Shown piece by piece: positions 5,142 through 5,690 of a stretch of DNA of 5,690 nt; within the stretch, counting starts at the first letter, position 1, and each line of letters opens with the position of its first letter. The DNA is from Rickettsiales bacterium. GTDB lineage: Bacteria > Pseudomonadota > Alphaproteobacteria > Rickettsiales > UBA1997. Under the pieces are notes generated by a model. It searched no databases. It was not told where the DNA came from and saw only the letters and a program-made list of their open reading frames with translations. Made by a program: the position numbers and the translations under genes. Location of the stretch: NCBI GenBank assembly GCA_947455365.1, contig CANGNU010000073.1:1-5690 (forward strand). The letters run 5' to 3'.

Positions 5142-5690
5142 ATGAAAGCACTCTTAAACCTACATCGCTCCAAACATTTCAACAAATTTTCCACCGCAAT
5201 TTTCTTCCTAACTTTTATTGCGTGGATTTTTAGCATTGGCCAGCAAAGCGCTATTTCTATGGCTTCACAGCCTTCTGATTTAAATTTAAAACTCGACAAA
5301 GAATTTTCTGGCATTGCCAAAGTAACCGATGGTGATTCAATAAAAGTTGACGAGAAAAAAATTCGCCTAATGGGAATTGACGCGCCAGAATATAGCCAAA
5401 CCTGCTTTGACGGTACTGGTGAAGAATATGCTTGCGGTAAAATGTCGAAAGAATTTTTAATGAATTTTGCAAATGGCAAAGAGGTGAAATGTTTTTACGC
5501 CAAGTTTGATAAATATAATCGCTATTTGTCGCAATGTTTTGTTGGAGAATTAATGGTTAACAAAGAAATTTTGCGCAATGGCATGGCAGTTACTTACACC
5601 TTTGGCCCCGCCGATGAAGAGTTTTCTAAGCTTGAGGCCGAAGCACAAGAAAAAAAGTTGGGAATTTGGCAAGGGGCATTTCAATTGCCA
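5142..5690 (+). CDS. SNase-like (thermonuclease family) nuclease, membrane-anchored or secreted, partial at right edge
   Basis: The frame is open from ATG 5142 to the right edge: 183 codons, no stop. It matches the staphylococcal nuclease-like family of Ca-dependent phosphodiesterases, which cut DNA and RNA. The OB-fold core shows AKVTDGDSIKV (59-69), IRLMGIDAPE (74-83), KYNRYLSQCFVG (124-135), VNKEILRNGMAVTY (139-152) and EAQEKKLGIWQGAF (167-180). Comparing with the Staphylococcus aureus enzyme, the active-site set appears complete: Asp (D63 or D65 in DGD), R75, D80, E83 and R127. Cysteines at 88, 98, 117 and 132 could form disulfides, which fits an exported protein. The N-terminus has basic residues and then a hydrophobic stretch, FSTAIFFLTFIAWIFSI (about 16-32), acting as a signal peptide or anchor. 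Many relatives end soon after LGIW, so little may be missing. No Shine-Dalgarno is seen; the decayed palindrome ends 23 nt upstream. Confidence 0.92.
   Translation, partial: MKALLNLHRSKHFNKFSTAIFFLTFIAWIFSIGQQSAISMASQPSDLNLKLDKEFSGIAKVTDGDSIKVDEKKIRLMGIDAPEYSQTCFDGTGEEYACGKMSKEFLMNFANGKEVKCFYAKFDKYNRYLSQCFVGELMVNKEILRNGMAVTYTFGPADEEFSKLEAEAQEKKLGIWQGAFQLP

Noticed and set aside
5072..5479. Minus-strand 135-codon frame opposite the nuclease gene, with a nested 71-codon frame
   Set aside because: It reads through the right arm of the decayed repeat (SRKRESEA) and lies opposite all the SNase active-site motifs, so it is not a gene.

Overview
The window is AT-rich bacterial DNA carrying five protein-coding genes, two of them cut by the window edges. 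The gene set is Gram-negative in character: a PEP carboxylase-family protein, a GNAT acetyltransferase, a YihY/BrkB-type inner-membrane protein, folate enzyme FolC and an exported/anchored SNase-like nuclease. Its small intergenic palindromes (ATTCCCGC...GCGGGAAT with attached GTCA/TGAC) are of a kind common in Proteobacteria. An AT-rich proteobacterium, perhaps an alphaproteobacterium, is my best guess, but no sequence here fixes the lineage. None of the five starts has a recognisable Shine-Dalgarno sequence.

Layout. Positions 1-2172 (minus strand) hold the first 724 codons of a diverged phosphoenolpyruvate carboxylase-like protein, which runs off the left edge. A 75-bp AT-rich divergent intergenic region separates it from a two-gene plus-strand unit: a GNAT acetyltransferase (2248-2682), then 2 nt later a six-helix YihY/BrkB membrane protein (2685-3578). 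A 159-bp gap follows, dominated by a perfect 34-bp inverted repeat (3619-3652 / 3673-3706). Next come folC (3738-5075, GTG start), a second, decayed copy of the same kind of inverted repeat overlapping the folC stop codon (5048-5118), and a partial gene for a membrane-anchored or secreted SNase-like nuclease (5142 to the right edge).

Functionally the genes are a mixed housekeeping set (anaplerosis, folate polyglutamylation, membrane protein, nuclease) and do not form one obvious pathway. The most notable points are: (i) the PEPC-like protein keeps the metal ligands, the TxHPT histidine and the DIR arginine, but has lost the HGRGG loop and the lysine of SDSxKD, and has gained a charged, probably helical insert; (ii) a palindromic element seems to have supplied the C-terminal codons and stop of folC; (iii) a C8 tract in the YihY gene is placed so that a +1 or -1 slip gives a stop within about ten codons. 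I found no CRISPR array, tRNA, rRNA, transposase or defence system, and no clear new multi-gene system.
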